From: Toxotes chatareus
Lineage: Eukaryota > Chordata > Actinopteri > Toxotidae
NCBI GenBank assembly: GCA_016801885.1
Contig: CM028888.1
Location: 4,138,501-4,202,500, forward strand
DNA: 64,000 nt
Direction: 5' to 3'
In this document: in pieces, positions 49,016 to 62,023 of the stretch
How the letters are laid out: each line of letters begins with the position of its first letter
Position numbering within the stretch: position 1 is the first letter of the stretch
Notes under the pieces: generated by a model
The model's database searches: none
Told to the model about the DNA's origin: nothing
What the model saw: only the letters and a program-made list of their open reading frames with translations
Position numbers and translations under genes: made by a program

Positions 49016-49811
49016 AACAAAACAAAACAGGGAAAAAGCCAGACTGTGAGAAGCATTACATGTTACATTTCAGGGCTTTGTGATCTCATCTTAAACTAAT
49101 GCTCTGCAGAGCTAAGCTTAAATGAGGGCGGCGCGCCGTCTGTGCATCAGCGCTTCAGATTTCTGCATAAAAGAAGAGCTTCTGTGGAGAAACTATGAAA
49201 GCAATTGATCTTTATGAGAAAATATAACTGATAGTGATGTATAGTTTTTCTGAGCGAGGGCCAGAAATGTTCGCTCCATATTTCAAACGTGTTTACAGCC
49301 CTAAAGATGTTCACAGATATTCAGGATCTGTTAAATAAACAATGAGGCTACATCAGGTAAATAGGCCAGTGAAAACGACTCTGTGATGCTTTTACATGTT
49401 GTAGCATTAATATCAGAATTATGTGACTGACATTTGCCGTTTTCCATCCTACATCTGAGGGTGTGCTGCTGGGAATAAAACACATGTTCTTTACAACAAA
49501 AGCAAGTGCAGCTGATGGTGTGCGGTGGCAAATATTGGCCCCACTGCTTCTAATACTCATGTAGTCCTGCTCTCATTTTGTGGATCATTTGCTGGCATAT
49601 TGCAGCTGTGCAAAATCAAGATCACACCAGCTATTCCAGGCGGGGAAGCAGGACCACTGGCCAGTTCCCATGCACTGCAAGAGCAGCTACGCCTGCCTGT
49701 GGATAGATGCGGCTTTTGTCAACCTATAAATCAAGATGACAAACATAATATATACAGGTAAAAAAGACAATCTCACTTCCCCCCTGAAATATGAGCACGG
49801 CTCTAAATATG

Positions 49812-49831
49812 GCGCGCGCACACACACACAC
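49812..49831. repeat. (GC)n(AC)n alternating purine-pyrimidine tract
   Basis: GCGCGCGC runs directly into ACACACACACAC, giving about 20 bases of strict purine-pyrimidine alternation. Such sequence can adopt Z-DNA under negative supercoiling. That is a property of the sequence type and is not shown here. Confidence 0.8.
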
Positions 49832-49970
49832 CCATGGACAAAACTGCTGACACAGACAGAAATAGGAGGGTCTCATATTTTCTTGTGTACACTGAAGGCA
49901 TTGTGACGAATACTAGCAATTAATGGCCGGAGGTATTAAACATGACGTGCTGGTGGGGGTCTGGCCAACC

Positions 49971-49994
49971 AAAAAAAAAAAAAAAAAAAAAAAA
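49971..49994 (+). repeat. Poly-A tract (24)
   Basis: Uninterrupted run of 24 A after CCAACC. It could be a retroposon tail, but no SINE or LINE end is recognised before it. Confidence 0.9.
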
Positions 49995-50439
49995 TCTAGA
50001 TGAAGTGCTTGACCTTAGGCTGTCATTTTGTCAAGCTCGGCAGAATGAGCAGCATGTGAGCCTGTAAGAGTGGGAGGGTCTCTGCCGAGTCACATTTTGT
50101 ATTCATCCACTGCTCCAAAGGAAGATTCGGGCAGTAAAGCTGCAAAAGCATAAGTCAAGCAAAAAAAGACAGAGAGACGCTCGTGTTCCTATGAGATGCT
50201 AATGGTACTTCTGCTGGGGTTCTTTGTTCTGAAGGGAGAAAATGATTCAGTGTTTTTTTTGTGATACAAATACGACAAGCTTTTTCTTCTTGCTTATCAG
50301 CAGACGTGTTCTGAGCTGCTGTGCTCTAAAGTCAGTTATTTAAATCAAGTGGTCTTTGGTGGGAAAAAAAAAAAAGTGAAGACCCCAGCCTCATTTGATT
50401 TATCCTGGTCTCAGAGCCCTCCGTGGGTCATTTATCAGC

Positions 50440-50640
50440 TAAATGGCTTTTTGAATCCATACTCTAAAGTTCATTACAGCGATTAAAGATTTATTCAGTC
50501 GTAGTTATAGATAATTCATCTGAGGCCTATTAAAATGCCTTTTTGTCACCGCACCATGTGATCGTTTTTAAAGGGAATGGCAGATGCAAACCAAGTGTTA
50601 GATATGGCCTGCCTGGCCATTTTTCTAACTCCTTCAACAG
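50440..50640. other. Candidate conserved non-coding element
   Basis: Complex sequence with many AT cores: GCGATTAAAGATTTATT near 50479, GTTATAGATAATTC near 50504, CTATTAAAATGCC near 50527. No open frame. The density of homeodomain- and HNF-like cores without simple repeats suggests an enhancer, as inference. Confidence 0.3.
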
Positions 50641-50741
50641 ACAAAGGTTCAAAATCACAGTGGGGGCTCCCAATTTGTCGCATGGCTCTCATGGAAGATG
50701 AAAGGCCCGGTGTTTCTTGAACTTTTCAGCCCTGAACTTCT

Positions 50742-50760
50742 CTCAAGTGTCTCAAGTGTT
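50742..50760 (+). repeat. 9-bp tandem (CTCAAGTGT x2)
   Basis: CTCAAGTGT occurs twice in direct succession, flanked on both sides by TTTCAGCCCT-like copies (50725 and 50759). A small nested duplication. Confidence 0.7.
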
Positions 50761-52216
50761 TCAGCCCTTATGAAGAGGAGCTCTTCATCAGCGATGCTTT
50801 TATTGTTAGAAGAAAGGAAGTGAAGGCCCGTGACAAAGACACAAAAGTGTATCAACGGTCACATATTATTTTGCATGTAGCCTACGAAACACGCGAGGAA
50901 AAGCCCACACAGACATCTTAAATCAAAGCGCACCTTTGAGACCTTCCTCCGGTGACAAACGACAAACAGACGTGACAACGTTCATCCAGCTGAACAGCTG
51001 TACATACACACTACATGAGCACAATGATGTAACTATTAGCAACACTCAAGATTAGGAAAACAGTGATTAAGCTGTTAACATAATTCAGTAACGCGACACC
51101 TCCCCTGATGACAACACAACAACAATGAAATAACATGGGCCATGTCACCAATTACATGACACTATGGACAATTTAATCACAGGCATGTAAAGGAGCTTAC
51201 AGTAGTTTTTTAATGGTCTCTGTCAAGGCTGTGATTGTTCTTCGATCAGCTGTTATAAATATTAAGTACAACAGTTGGCTGCCATTTTTGTATGCAAGCA
51301 GTTTTCAAATTCACATTCTCCTTTTCACCTTATTCGTCCATGTTTGCTTCCATGTTGTTTACTCCTTCACAGGAAGAAACACACACCAGTTTATTATACC
51401 ACAGAAATCATCTTCGTTTTCTGTGGCTGGCACAGCTCACCCATCACCAACTCTATCCATTCATCCACGGAGCAGATCACTCTGATATACAAACGATTTA
51501 CAGTTTTATACGTCCCAGTTGACAACAGCACCGTGTCCCTCTTTTCCCTCCCTGTCTCTGTTTTTCCTCGCCTAAACCTCATCATGACTCCAGTCTCACA
51601 TACAGTTCATTGTTTTGGGTCTAAACCATAGTGGAAAAAAACCAAACATTTTGTTGTGCTGTTTTTTTTCTGGCTCCTTTGACTCCATCCGTCCCCTTAT
51701 ACCAATAAAAGCATGTGTTTGGGGTTGCTCCCCGTTGCTGAACGGATTACATTCTCCCTTCTAATAAACCAAGCCACAGTTTGCTTGGAGGACAACTGAA
51801 GTCTGCATTTCCAGCAGTCTCTGTGTGGTTATTTGTTTCAAATGACATTGCTCTCTCTTGCCCAAATGAAACAAATTAAAGGAACAAACCCTCCAGAGTT
51901 CGAATAAACCTCTCCAAACATGCCTGTTATGAAATCACCCTAAGACAAGAATTCGCCTTCTCCCACTCTGCTTTCCTCTGACATGGCCAGGACTACTGGT
52001 CCTTCAGCCACCAGGGAGAATTAATAAGCCTTCATTTCCATTCCTTCCAGGCTTCACGCTGTGCTTGGTCTGCTGCAGAAGAGGACCAGACTTCACAGAG
52101 GGAAAATGGGAGGGGTAAAAAGAGGCTGATGGTGGAGGAGACAAAGAGATTGATACTGAGGAAGGAAAATGTCTCCAAATGAAGTTTATAATCCACTGAC
52201 TCCTTGATGCACCCTG

Positions 52217-52236
52217 AAAAAAAAAAAAAAAAAAAA
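52217..52236 (+). repeat. Poly-A tract (20)
   Basis: Uninterrupted run of 20 A. Confidence 0.9.
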
Positions 52237-52520
52237 CTCTCTACTGTAGCTCAGAGAGCCACACAACTGCTGTCTCCTTGTGTGTCACAGTGAGTGTGTG
52301 TGTAGTTTAGCCGTTCTGCAGCTAAGAAAAAAGTTATCTCTCACATCTGACCTTTGGTGATGGTAGTGTTATCCGGAGCTGAGGTCTAAGGCGATATCTC
52401 CACTGACCACGCTCCTGGCATGCAGGTTTCTCCTCTTCGGAACATCTCCCAGACCTTTACTAACCTTTAGTTTTTCACCCGGACGAGACAGATGTATGGA
52501 GTGGATAAAAGCAAACCCGG

Positions 52521-52560
52521 GTGTGTGAGTATGTGTGTGTGTGTATGTCTGTGTGTATGT
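52521..52560 (+). repeat. Interrupted (TG)n microsatellite
   Basis: TG units broken by AG, TA and TC. Impure. Confidence 0.85.
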
Positions 52561-52676
52561 ATTTAGGTTTAGGCTGGGAAGAAAAGGACAAGGGCTGTGA
52601 GAGTATTAAGAGATGAGAAGGACATGAGTAAATAATCAAGCCAATATTCTGATTAAATCTCATTTGTCACAATCCA

Positions 52677-52691
52677 TTTTTTTTTTTTTTT
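52677..52691 (+). repeat. Poly-T tract (about 15)
   Basis: Run of about 15 T. Nothing else is attached to it. Confidence 0.85.
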
Positions 52692-53574
52692 ATCTAAGAC
52701 AAACTCCCTGGTTTTGTTAAATAGCACTCTCAGATGCTATTGCCATCATTTCAACATGAGCTGAGGAGAGATTTAGGGATTTTAGGGGGCTATCATGAGC
52801 CATTAAAGTGTTCAGTACAAACATCAACTAAGAGAAACTAAGGGGAACAATGCAATAAACCACGTTCTAGAAAGTTACACACAACAGCAGTAATGCCAAA
52901 TGCATGAACACGAGGTATACTGGTACAGGTTCTGCTCAGTCCATGAAAAATATCTTTCTTTTATTAAAAACAGTGGTATTACAATGGTATTTTGAGAAAG
53001 GAAAAACCCATTACTGTTAAATCACGCGTCACTGCAATACAAGCCAAAATGGCTGGAGCGATGGGCACTTACAGTATATGCTATTCTCATGTGTGTCTCC
53101 GCGTGTGCACGTGGGGGGGTGTGAGTCCATCTGAGCGCGCACGCAAGCGTCCATATGTGCCTTGTTTGTGTGCCATTCTCTATTAAAGCTGCAATTGCCC
53201 AGCGGGCATGATTTTCCACTCTGCCGAAAACCCACGGACAAGCCAGCACCTCACCAACACGAGTCATCAGCTATCATTACGCCCCGGAAAGACTTCCATC
53301 ACTCTGCTGATGACACGTTGAAACTGCTTCTTCTGACAGAATATTTCCCACGGGGACCTCACACATGCTTACACGCTTAACGTACAGGAGTCGCAAATAC
53401 AGAGTGTCGCTGAGCTGCCACATCCCCTGTTGTGGCTACCTCTAATGAAAGCTCACACCTTTGGTCATCCGTCTATTTTTGTCTCTCTTCTCTTCCTCTG
53501 CTTTTTCCTATATTTTTCCACTCTGCCTCCCCTGCCTGCACCAGACTGAGTGAGAGAGAGAAAGCACGGAACAC

Positions 53575-53740
53575 TGCTAGTAATTAGTGGTCTTGATAAT
53601 GGGGCAAGGCCAAGGAAGGTTGCCAATAATCTGGCCTAATTGCTCAGATGTATGCCAAAGCGTTCGTCTAGGACAGGGTGGCAGATAATGGCTTTGGCAG
53701 GTGTTGCCAGGGATATGCCCCTGGTGACGTGAGCTTTTAA
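53575..53740. other. Candidate conserved non-coding element (strong texture)
   Basis: Within 165 bases there is a TAATTAG core at 53581-53587, GATAATGG near 53595, TTGCCAATAAT near 53620, GGCCTAATTGCTC near 53633, a second GATAATGG near 53684 and the NF-I-like pair TTGGC/TGCCA at about 53694-53709 with a 6-base spacer. There is no simple repeat and no coding frame. Clusters of homeodomain, GATA and NF-I cores are typical of developmental enhancers. Real function is inference. Confidence 0.4.
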
Positions 53741-53751
53741 TGACCACTGGA

Positions 53752-53790
53752 GTATGTGTGTGTGCGTGTGCATGTGCATGTACATGTGCT
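53752..53790 (+). repeat. Impure (TG)n tract
   Basis: TG units broken by CG and CA, ending in ATGTACATGT. Lies just beside the candidate element at 53575-53740. Confidence 0.75.
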
Positions 53791-53984
53791 GTATATCAGT
53801 GTTCCAGAAGAGACTGGTCTTAAGCACTAGGGCAGAGGAAAAAAAAATACTAGGCCAATGCATCCGATTTTATAGTTTCAGAATCGCTTCAGCAAATCCT
53901 GCTATCAATATTTCACAGTGGCTCTCACAGCACATGTTTGTGAGATCTAAAAGCAATTAGACTACAATTTTTAAGTTCTACTAG

Positions 53985-54185
53985 TAGCCCCTGGAGGCTG
54001 TAATGTTCATTAAACCACACAATGCAAACATCTCTGTCAATCTGATTGATACCAGTGTGGGTTTAAAAATGTTAACTTTGCCCCGGGGCAGGCGATAGAG
54101 GAAAATGCGGGGATCTTTAAGATCAACAGGGTTAATCCTTTGATTGGATGCTTTCAGCAGCCAATCACACCAGTAAATAATTCTA
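53985..54185. other. Candidate conserved non-coding element (several dyads)
   Basis: This stretch holds a perfect 12-bp palindrome TGCCCCGGGGCA at 54080-54091, the dyad GATCTTTAAGATC at 54112-54124, a TCF/LEF-like CCTTTGAT at 54137-54144, and a pair of inverted CCAAT boxes (TGATTGG at 54141-54147, CCAATCA at 54161-54167). Paired CCAAT boxes can bind NF-Y. There is no coding frame. Promoter or enhancer function is inferred. No TATA box or CpG island supports a promoter. Confidence 0.4.
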
Positions 54186-57100
54186 ATTTCTATCTAGAAA
54201 TTTCAAAAACAAGGACATAAAATAAAAATACAACTTATTTTTCTGGTTGTGACAAATAGAATCCTAAAGTTTTCAGTGATGTCCTTAGATATCGTCTTTG
54301 GATGTTGAGATCACTAATCATGGAGCAAAGTATTCAACAAGACGACAACAACAAGAAAATGCTTTGCAGATAGTGTGTGTTAGTGTGCTGTAACATACTC
54401 AGGATCTCTCTCGCTTTGTTTACATATTTTAGTCTTAGTTTTTCCCCTAAACCTCGTAACATTAATTTAATTATGTAACATTTCTGACAAGAGGCAGCTG
54501 AGCAGGTAATGTCTTGCCTTTTTCCTCATTAATATCCTAATTTATGTAGCAAGGTAATACAAAATGTAATCGAGCATAATGCGTTAAATAGGGAGGCCTG
54601 TAGGGCAAATACAGATCTCATAACTGCAGAGGAAGCACACATCACTGTTATTTACTATTATTAAATAACATAATTATTATTTGATCATAGGAATATGTAT
54701 CAACACATACAGACAAATGCCAATAGATTCTGTTTATAAAAAGAGGCAAACTACAGTTTACTTGTCTAATTGATGTTATTCTTTTACCATCATGCGCCAT
54801 AGTATTGATTATCATTCGATGCAGTTGTCCAGTTTAGCAAACGGACCTCTTCAGGACATTTTTTCTTCTCCATACACACTGGAATGAGGTGAAGTTGTGT
54901 CAGAAATCCCTGTTTTGCTCCTAACCTGAAATTTTTAAAATGCTGGAATCATATTACATGTTAAAGAAATGTCACTGAACATTTTTTTGCAGAATCATGC
55001 GACAATACTGTTCTGTCTGAAGGGTTGGTATGCTGTACTTAACAAATTAATTAGTTGTATATGTATGTAAAATATTCTGTTATTGTGCTTACACTGTGCC
55101 TAGTCCTTGTTGGATCATGTTGCTATTTGTTCCTTCAATGCGAGGATCACAGTACTTCAGTGATCTGAGGGTCGGCTCGTGGGTCCTAAATGATGCAGGT
55201 GACGATACATGCTTTGTAGTCTGGTATTTGGTTTTAAATGTACTCGAGCACTTACTTACTCACAACGTCAAGTTGCTCATTCTGTTCACACATAATCCAT
55301 CATCACTTACTGAAATAGTTTGAAGAAGGTCAGAGATTTTCTTGCAAGCACACTCCAGAAAGCTGCACAAACCAGCGAAACATAAACACTTCAGTGTCCT
55401 CAGAAATAACGTGAATGAATGCTAAGCAAGTGATTACTTTCCATTTCCAGTCAGCGGTAATCAGTAATCAGCCCACATTCTGCAGTAAACACTACTGTAG
55501 AAGCTGGAGAGCGCACCACTGAATAACAAATACACCCGTAAAAAGACAAATAAAGGTTTCCTAAATACAGCATTCACTCAGGTCCCTGGAAGCTAACAGA
55601 GTTAACAGTGATCAGGTCAAGACAAGACAATGAACACCATCAAAGTCCAACAAAGACCAAAGCTTCGTCACCGGTGACTTTTATCTCCATATGGCTCAAG
55701 CCAACAGCAACCAGAGCTGCCAAAAAGAGACCGCCATTGTACTCAACTGCATGGAGCTCGTCTCTCTGGGCACACTGCCTTTTCTCTTTGATCAGAATCA
55801 CAGCAACACACAGTGAAAAGGGCCAATCATTTCAAACCTGGTGGCAGAATCATACTACGACGTGCAAGGCAAAGGCAATGCAGACGTTCACAGCTGACTG
55901 GAATATTCCACATGTTGTTGACTGACACTCACCTAAAGGAGAGGAGAGAAAAAAAAAAACAGGAGAGAAAATATTAAATAATGGATTTCAGCTTCAATAT
56001 TGACAAGACAAGAATCAGAAAGCAAAAATCATGGGAAGGTAATTACTGTGAATGTTTGAGAGGGCTGGTGCAGAACAGCTCAGGTGGTTTATGTGAGGAG
56101 GGCAGACTTTCTTTCAGCGTGTTAGCTCATACCATACCAAGGAGAAAGACGGGGACATGCTGACAGGTATGAGTGCAATTAAAGTCATGATTCCGAATTA
56201 GCATTCGAGGTTAGGCTGTCTCAAATTTCCCACCAGGGCCGGACACTACTCTACACTACTGCTCTTACTGTCCACAAATTTTCTAAATAGGTCTGACTAA
56301 CCTTCTGGCTTGTTTACATCCTGACTGATCATCTGACTTTGTCGTAGTGATCTCACCATGTTCCCTGATCTCAGCAATTACTTTGTACAGTGTTATCATC
56401 ACCAATACAAAAGGCCAGAGTTGAGAGAGTAAGAGTTTGTCATGAACCTCAGAGTTCTCTCAAGTGAAAGAATTTTAGAAAAAACCTGTTTGCTAGGAGA
56501 GAATATAAGTAATGTCTTACTTTCAAAGGTTTGAGTAGTTTATATTATGTGGTGGACACCTGTTACAGCTAAAAAAAAGAGAATTCTAGGGAAGTCCAGA
56601 AGAAATGTTTACCAAACCATTATGAGTCTAATCATTTTTGATTTGATTTGCAGTCTGTGAAAATGAAAACGAGCTGCATATGATTCATGTCCTCAAAACA
56701 CTTTAGCATGTGACTGCTTGATCCTCTTAAATCAGCTTGAGATCCAAATACCCCACAGTCGGAGCACTGGCCTGTGACATTCCTGAAAGGTCACAGTATA
56801 ACAACTTTAGAAAGGACAGACGGTCTTGGAGTGAATAGTCATTAATAGGCAAAGTAAGGAGGATAGTTTCAACCGCTCCACAGACCAGTGTGTTAATTCA
56901 AGAAGTTCGCACCCTGAAAACTCTGCATCCATATTTTATTTTTATCCCCTCTCTTAATATTGTTCTGATCGTGCTGCCTGCTGTCACAGGTAGAGACAAT
57001 GGGAATACCTGGGGTACAGCTGACTTTTTAGAACTGTAAGCTAGTTTTACAAGATTCTTACTTCAAAATTACAGTTAGCAAGGTATATCTTTGTCTGGGA

Positions 57101-57576
57101 AGCTCCATCTAAAGCACCGCAGGGAGTCTGGCTTTTTCTTACCTTCCCACAAACACTTGAATGTAACAAGAACTACGTTTTCAAAAGCATCTCTGCTCTC
57201 AACTGTATTACCGCACCACCACAACCCACTGTTTACCAAAACAACAGAAGACATGTTCTTTACTGTGATGGATCACCTACATCGAGCACGCTGAACATCT
57301 CTGCAAGTAGATGTTTATATCACAGTGAAATGAGGGAGGACAAACACATTCATCAATCTGAAAAACAAAGTCCTTAATTGGAAAATATTTGTCGCAGTAT
57401 TTATATTTATATAAGCACACTAGACTGGAGATACAGTATATATACTGTATATTTTAAATCCAGAAAGAATCTAAGACATTTTCTGGTTCCAAATTCTGGT
57501 TCAAATTTGATGATTTACACACGTTTATTTTTGTTTGTTCGTTTTTTTAGTTTCACATCACTGTGAATCCAATATT
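54186..57576. other. Gene-free non-coding DNA
   Basis: The longest frame, 55608-55925 (105 codons), has no recognisable motif. Nothing else can be named; the sequence is complex and AT-rich. Confidence 0.65.
57431..57450. repeat. Perfect 20-bp palindrome (AT-rich)
   Basis: ATACAGTATATATACTGTAT equals its own reverse complement. AT-rich palindromes of this kind arise easily from TA repeats. Confidence 0.9.
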
Positions 57577-57632
57577 TTTAAGCTTTGGACTGTTGGTCAG
57601 ATATAACAAGCAATTTGTAGACATCATCTAGG
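57577..57632 (-). repeat. Fragment of interspersed repeat family 2 (minus)
   Basis: TTTGGACTGTTGGTCAG followed by AACAAGCAATTTGTAGACATC is the reverse orientation of the central block of the family seen at 31794-32050, which has lost that block. The family assignment is from memory. Downstream AT-rich bases may be a decayed continuation. Confidence 0.55.
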
Positions 57633-58592
57633 AATATATAATCAATATATTATAATATTATATCACTTTTTTTTGTCAGTATGTGGTTTAAATCGCATTT
57701 ATTTTAAACTCATCATTTGCAACTAAATGGAATGAATTCCATCTTATCTTGACAGGTGAGGCTGCTTTTGTGTTCCACTGACACAAAGTACTAAAAGTGC
57801 CACACATGGAGCAGCAGTATGTTTACTCAGCCAGTTATTCTGAATGGGACCAGATAACATATTCGTGGTACGACCACTCGTTAACCCTGAACAGGAATCA
57901 GTAAACAGAAGGATGTGAGGAATGAGGAGGAACAAGTAGAAAGGAAGGCTTTTTAAACAAAGCAGCAATGTTTTCTGTTCAGCAGAAACATTAAGCAGAC
58001 TGGTTCTCTCTCTGTAAGTCTCCTCATATAATGTGTCACTGTGAGAGTACACTTGGCAGAGTTATACAGAACAAGCAAAGAAGAGAAAAAAACAAGAAAG
58101 GGAGAACAAAAACCTCAAAGTCAAAGGAAAGCGGAGGAGGAACTTTGTAAAGATGTCTTAAAGATGTTTTCTGGTTGACAGGGCCACATGTCAAGCTTTA
58201 AAAAAAAAAAGTGTGAGAATCACATCCTATCAGGAGTGTGACACTGCTGGAATAACAGCTTTGAAATTCATTGTAGATGACAGGCAAACATGTGTGGTTA
58301 CAGCTGGGAACAGGTGTGTGTCAAGCTTCAAGCTGACTCCATTTATTTTTTCATCTGACACGGTGCGCTAATAGTGAACCTTGTGGTTTTACGAAGCCGC
58401 TAAAATACTTCATTCCATGCAACACCACGCTATATCGCTCGTAATTATACATCATCTCAGATTTTATTAAATTTAATTTACCTACAACAGAGTTTAAGCA
58501 GCAGGAAATCAAGCGATACATGATAAGGAAAATGGTTTATATCTAAATGAAGCAAACACTGTGGGGGTTTTCAACCAAATAAAAACTAAATT

Positions 58593-58612
58593 AAAAAAAA
58601 AAAAAAAAAAAA
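58593..58612 (+). repeat. Poly-A tract (20)
   Basis: Uninterrupted run of 20 A after AAACTAAATT. Confidence 0.9.
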
Positions 58613-60502
58613 TCAAAAGCGAGACAAAAAGAGGCAACAGTGCAGCAGTGGTGCTATCCAACCTGTTACTGCACAGCTACCTTAATTGAATTGAATGAGG
58701 AGGCAGATCTCAGCAGCCTGACTGCCTCCATTCTTTGACAGCTCAAGGCTCTCTTGGAAACCTCGTGATTCATGTCCATTGCCAGGCGGTTGGATTACCA
58801 TTGCCACCCGCCAGGTTGTTGTTGTGTCTTTATTTTAAAGGGTGGGGGATGGGGAAGAGCAAAGAGCTGTATTTTGCAAAGCTTATGTGACAGGATAAAG
58901 GAAGGATGCAAAATCTGATGAACACCTTCCAACTGACAACATGCATGTGCCTGCATACGTACACTTCCTGAATACGTGCTTTCATATGAAAGCACAAGCC
59001 AAAAATAGGATTACTCCATGTCTTGGCAAGACTCAGAGTAAAGACTTTGTAGAAAAAAAGAGGGGGTTAAGTTATTGCTGCAGAATAGTTGTACTCAAAA
59101 TTGCATTTTAGTGTATTAGCTGTTTCTTTGAGAACTGCATGTCTGGAATACAGTAAGACTCAGCAGGGACCACGCAATCGATCCGAAAAAGGCTATGATT
59201 TAATTATAAAGCAGTTATTATGTGAGCCACAATTTCCAGTCATTCAATACCTTTTAATTATATATGTTTTTAACCTTCTAATAGAGCACAGATAAAAAGA
59301 CAGAATTGCTGACACCTCTGAGGCTACACAGTTCTGAACCATGGTTTTACCAGCATCTCTCATAATGACAGGAGGATTTTGTCATGACAACTTATTCAGA
59401 TCGGAAAGAAATAAAAGTCCAGAGCTTGTTTTTCACAGTAGTAAAGCCAGCAAGAGTCCAGACCAGTACAATGCCATAATGCACGTAAGCCACCCCAATA
59501 TTTGGCCATAGGTGCAGACATTGGCAACTACCCTGTTCCTGTATATACGCCCGCAAAATGGGATAAACGGGATAAGCTATGACGTGTGGAATAAATTAAT
59601 TTTCAACAAAATGACAGTGACAGTGATTCAAACATACCTGAGTATAATTATACCTGATCCTAAATGCAGGTGACACTAACACAGACAGTGACACTGGCAG
59701 CTGCATGAGACTGTCCAAAAGACCAACAAAAACTATTCTTTTCTTTTGGGAGTCCACTTGGATCCAGTAGAACAGACATTCTGACACGCAGGCCTGAGAC
59801 ACGTAGCAACGCAACAGGAACCCACCAAACTCAGTTACATAATTTGGACCATGAAGCAAGTCATACTAGGAACCAAGCAGACGTGTGAAGTCCTCTAACA
59901 CCGGTGATGTCCACAGAATGGCTGCATTTCTGGAGCCAGACTGATTCCAGGATGACTGTAAACCCTTCTTTAATCCAGGACCCTGCATTCCCCCTTCGCC
60001 CAGCATGTTGCAAAGCTCCGCTTCGCCACATCTTCAGCTGGTGTCTCCGTCTTAGTTAGTCACATACACTGATTAAGGAACCACTCATTAATTTCCTTTT
60101 GCTGTTAGATAAGGTATTTAATCACCATGGTAGAGCTATGATATATGAACTCATCATGGTTTAATACTATGTATTCCAATTTCTACTTCCAGTGCTGAGG
60201 AATAAGCACGAGACTTTGCAGGCTTTTAAATGGAACGTGTCATGGCTGCCCCCCTCCTTCTTTGCATGTTCACAGTCATGTATGCATACTAATGAAGTTA
60301 TTAATTAGCTGTCTTGAGATTAGCCTTAAAATATGTATGTGCCTGCCATGGGCTTTAGAAGGTAGCCTTAAATACATGTTGGCAGTATGCTTAGGCCATG
60401 TCTGTGATCCTTCTGAATATATCAGACGTCAGGGTGAGGATGAAAGGTGTCACAGCAAACCCAGTAAGGATTATGATGTCTTCCACCTGTACATGTTCTG
60501 CC

Positions 60503-60524
60503 CTGTCTGTCTGTCTGTCTGTCT
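60503..60524 (+). repeat. (CTGT)n microsatellite
   Basis: Five tetranucleotide units. The reverse-complement motif (GACA)n occurs at 2061-2076. Confidence 0.88.
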
Positions 60525-60557
60525 CAACTAATTTATAACGTTGGACATCTGTGTCAA

Positions 60558-60577
60558 ACTATATGTATACATATAGT
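60558..60577. repeat. Perfect 20-bp palindrome (AT-rich)
   Basis: ACTATATGTATACATATAGT equals its own reverse complement. Followed by more TATA-rich sequence. Confidence 0.9.
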
Positions 60578-61714
60578 ATATACAGGTAGTTAAATGTACA
60601 CTATGCAAACTGACATTAATAATGATTAAAAATACACGAAAATCATTATCCCCAAGGAAATGCCTCAAGTAATTTTGTATGTGTTGCATTGTGTGAGTTG
60701 CAACAGGAAAATAGTGCAGAACTATGAAAACTTTTTGAGGAGAAAGGACTGAGAAGGTCATCTGGAATTAAAAAAAAGAAAAGAAAAAAAAAGGGAAAAA
60801 AAACAGTGAAATGACAATGAAGCAAAGTGCACTCCAAAGGCAAATGTCTCACAATGTGACCCAGATTTCATTTTATTTCCTGACACTGTCACAGGCTTGT
60901 GGCTTTTTGAAATGAGTCTGGAGTTTAACAGAAGGAGAGATAGTTGCAGTAATAAAATGTCACTTGTCATTTTGGAGTACATAAAGTTAAGCACTTGTTC
61001 AGTTCCTTTTGACATTTGTGCTATTTAAAGTAATGTTTTCCTCCTCAGCCTGAGAAGAAATGTCTTGCAGTCGTTGCCGCCCACTTTCCATGGAGATGTT
61101 GTACAGGAAGTGTCTTTGTGTTTCATGTGTTTCATACTGCCATCAGTACAACTGTACATAGCTAATGTTTGACAGCAGCACTGTTGTTGAATAAACGCAC
61201 TCAGGGCCAACAAAATCTCCAACAGTTGAACCTAAAACCTGATTAAAAAGCACCCTTTCAGCAGAAACATTCACACTCCGATGGAAACCGCCTTGATCCA
61301 ATTTCCTCCTTTTTGTTTTGTTGTTTATTTTTTCTCAGGCTCTGATATCTCCCACCTGGAGTCATGAATTGCTAATATGTGTCAACGTATTAGGAAATCC
61401 ACCGATGTCAGCGGTCCAAGGTGATTAAAAAAAAAACAAAAAACTTTCAGGCATTAAAATAAAAGAATCAACTGTATTTAGAAAAAGAAAAAGCCTGTTT
61501 AGAAAGAACCTACTCGTTATGAGCTTTTTGAGGCTGATTTTTTAAGCAAAGCACAATAATTTTCAGTGTGGGAGTTTCAACACATTAAATGTCTGCAGAA
61601 TGAAGCTTAAGTGACATAATTACGTTTTTGCAGTTCTCCCAATATCACAAAAAAAAACAAAAAACAACCAGCTGTCAAGGCAAATGGAAAAGTGCGTGAG
61701 CGAGGACGTGAAGT

Positions 61715-61720
61715 TTTATT
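61715..61720 (-). promoter_or_regulatory. Possible poly(A) signal, minus strand
   Basis: TTTATT on the plus strand is AATAAA on the minus strand, in the context CAGTAATAAAACTTCACG. AATAAA occurs often by chance in AT-rich DNA and no upstream exon is visible, so this is weak. Confidence 0.15.
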
Positions 61721-62023
61721 ACTGATGAGAATGTACATTATATACAACATGTACAGATACGGCACACACTGATCTGTGGGTGCTGAAGGTAAAGCTCTAC
61801 ATACTGACCAAATGATGAATTAAATGCCTTAATGGAAAAAAAAACAAGTGAGGAGACCCAGGTTAAATCTAACCAAAATTTTCCCATGAGACCTATTAAC
61901 ACACAACCATAATTAAGTGCATATTTATAGCCTACTGCTGGGGATTTTATTCCCCAAAGTCACAAATTTAAAGTGACAACTATCACCTGGGTAAATCATT
62001 TTTGGTTAAATGATTCAGATATG

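Larger units (their letters stand above)
44460..49810. other. Gene-free non-coding DNA
   Basis: Longest frames are 103-144 codons (46358-46792 is the largest) and none shows a domain. Contents: GT-rich patches near 44551 and 46148, G-rich runs at 46644 and 49005, candidate conserved elements at 46495 and 48540, and otherwise unrecognised sequence. Confidence 0.65.
51640..53570. other. Gene-free non-coding DNA
   Basis: Frames are about 80 codons at most, often overlapping on both strands (53022-53380). Contents: poly-A at 52217, TG-rich tract at 52521, poly-T at 52677. The CpG-bearing patch near 53131-53147 (GAGCGCGCACGCAAGCG) is notable but unexplained. Confidence 0.65.
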
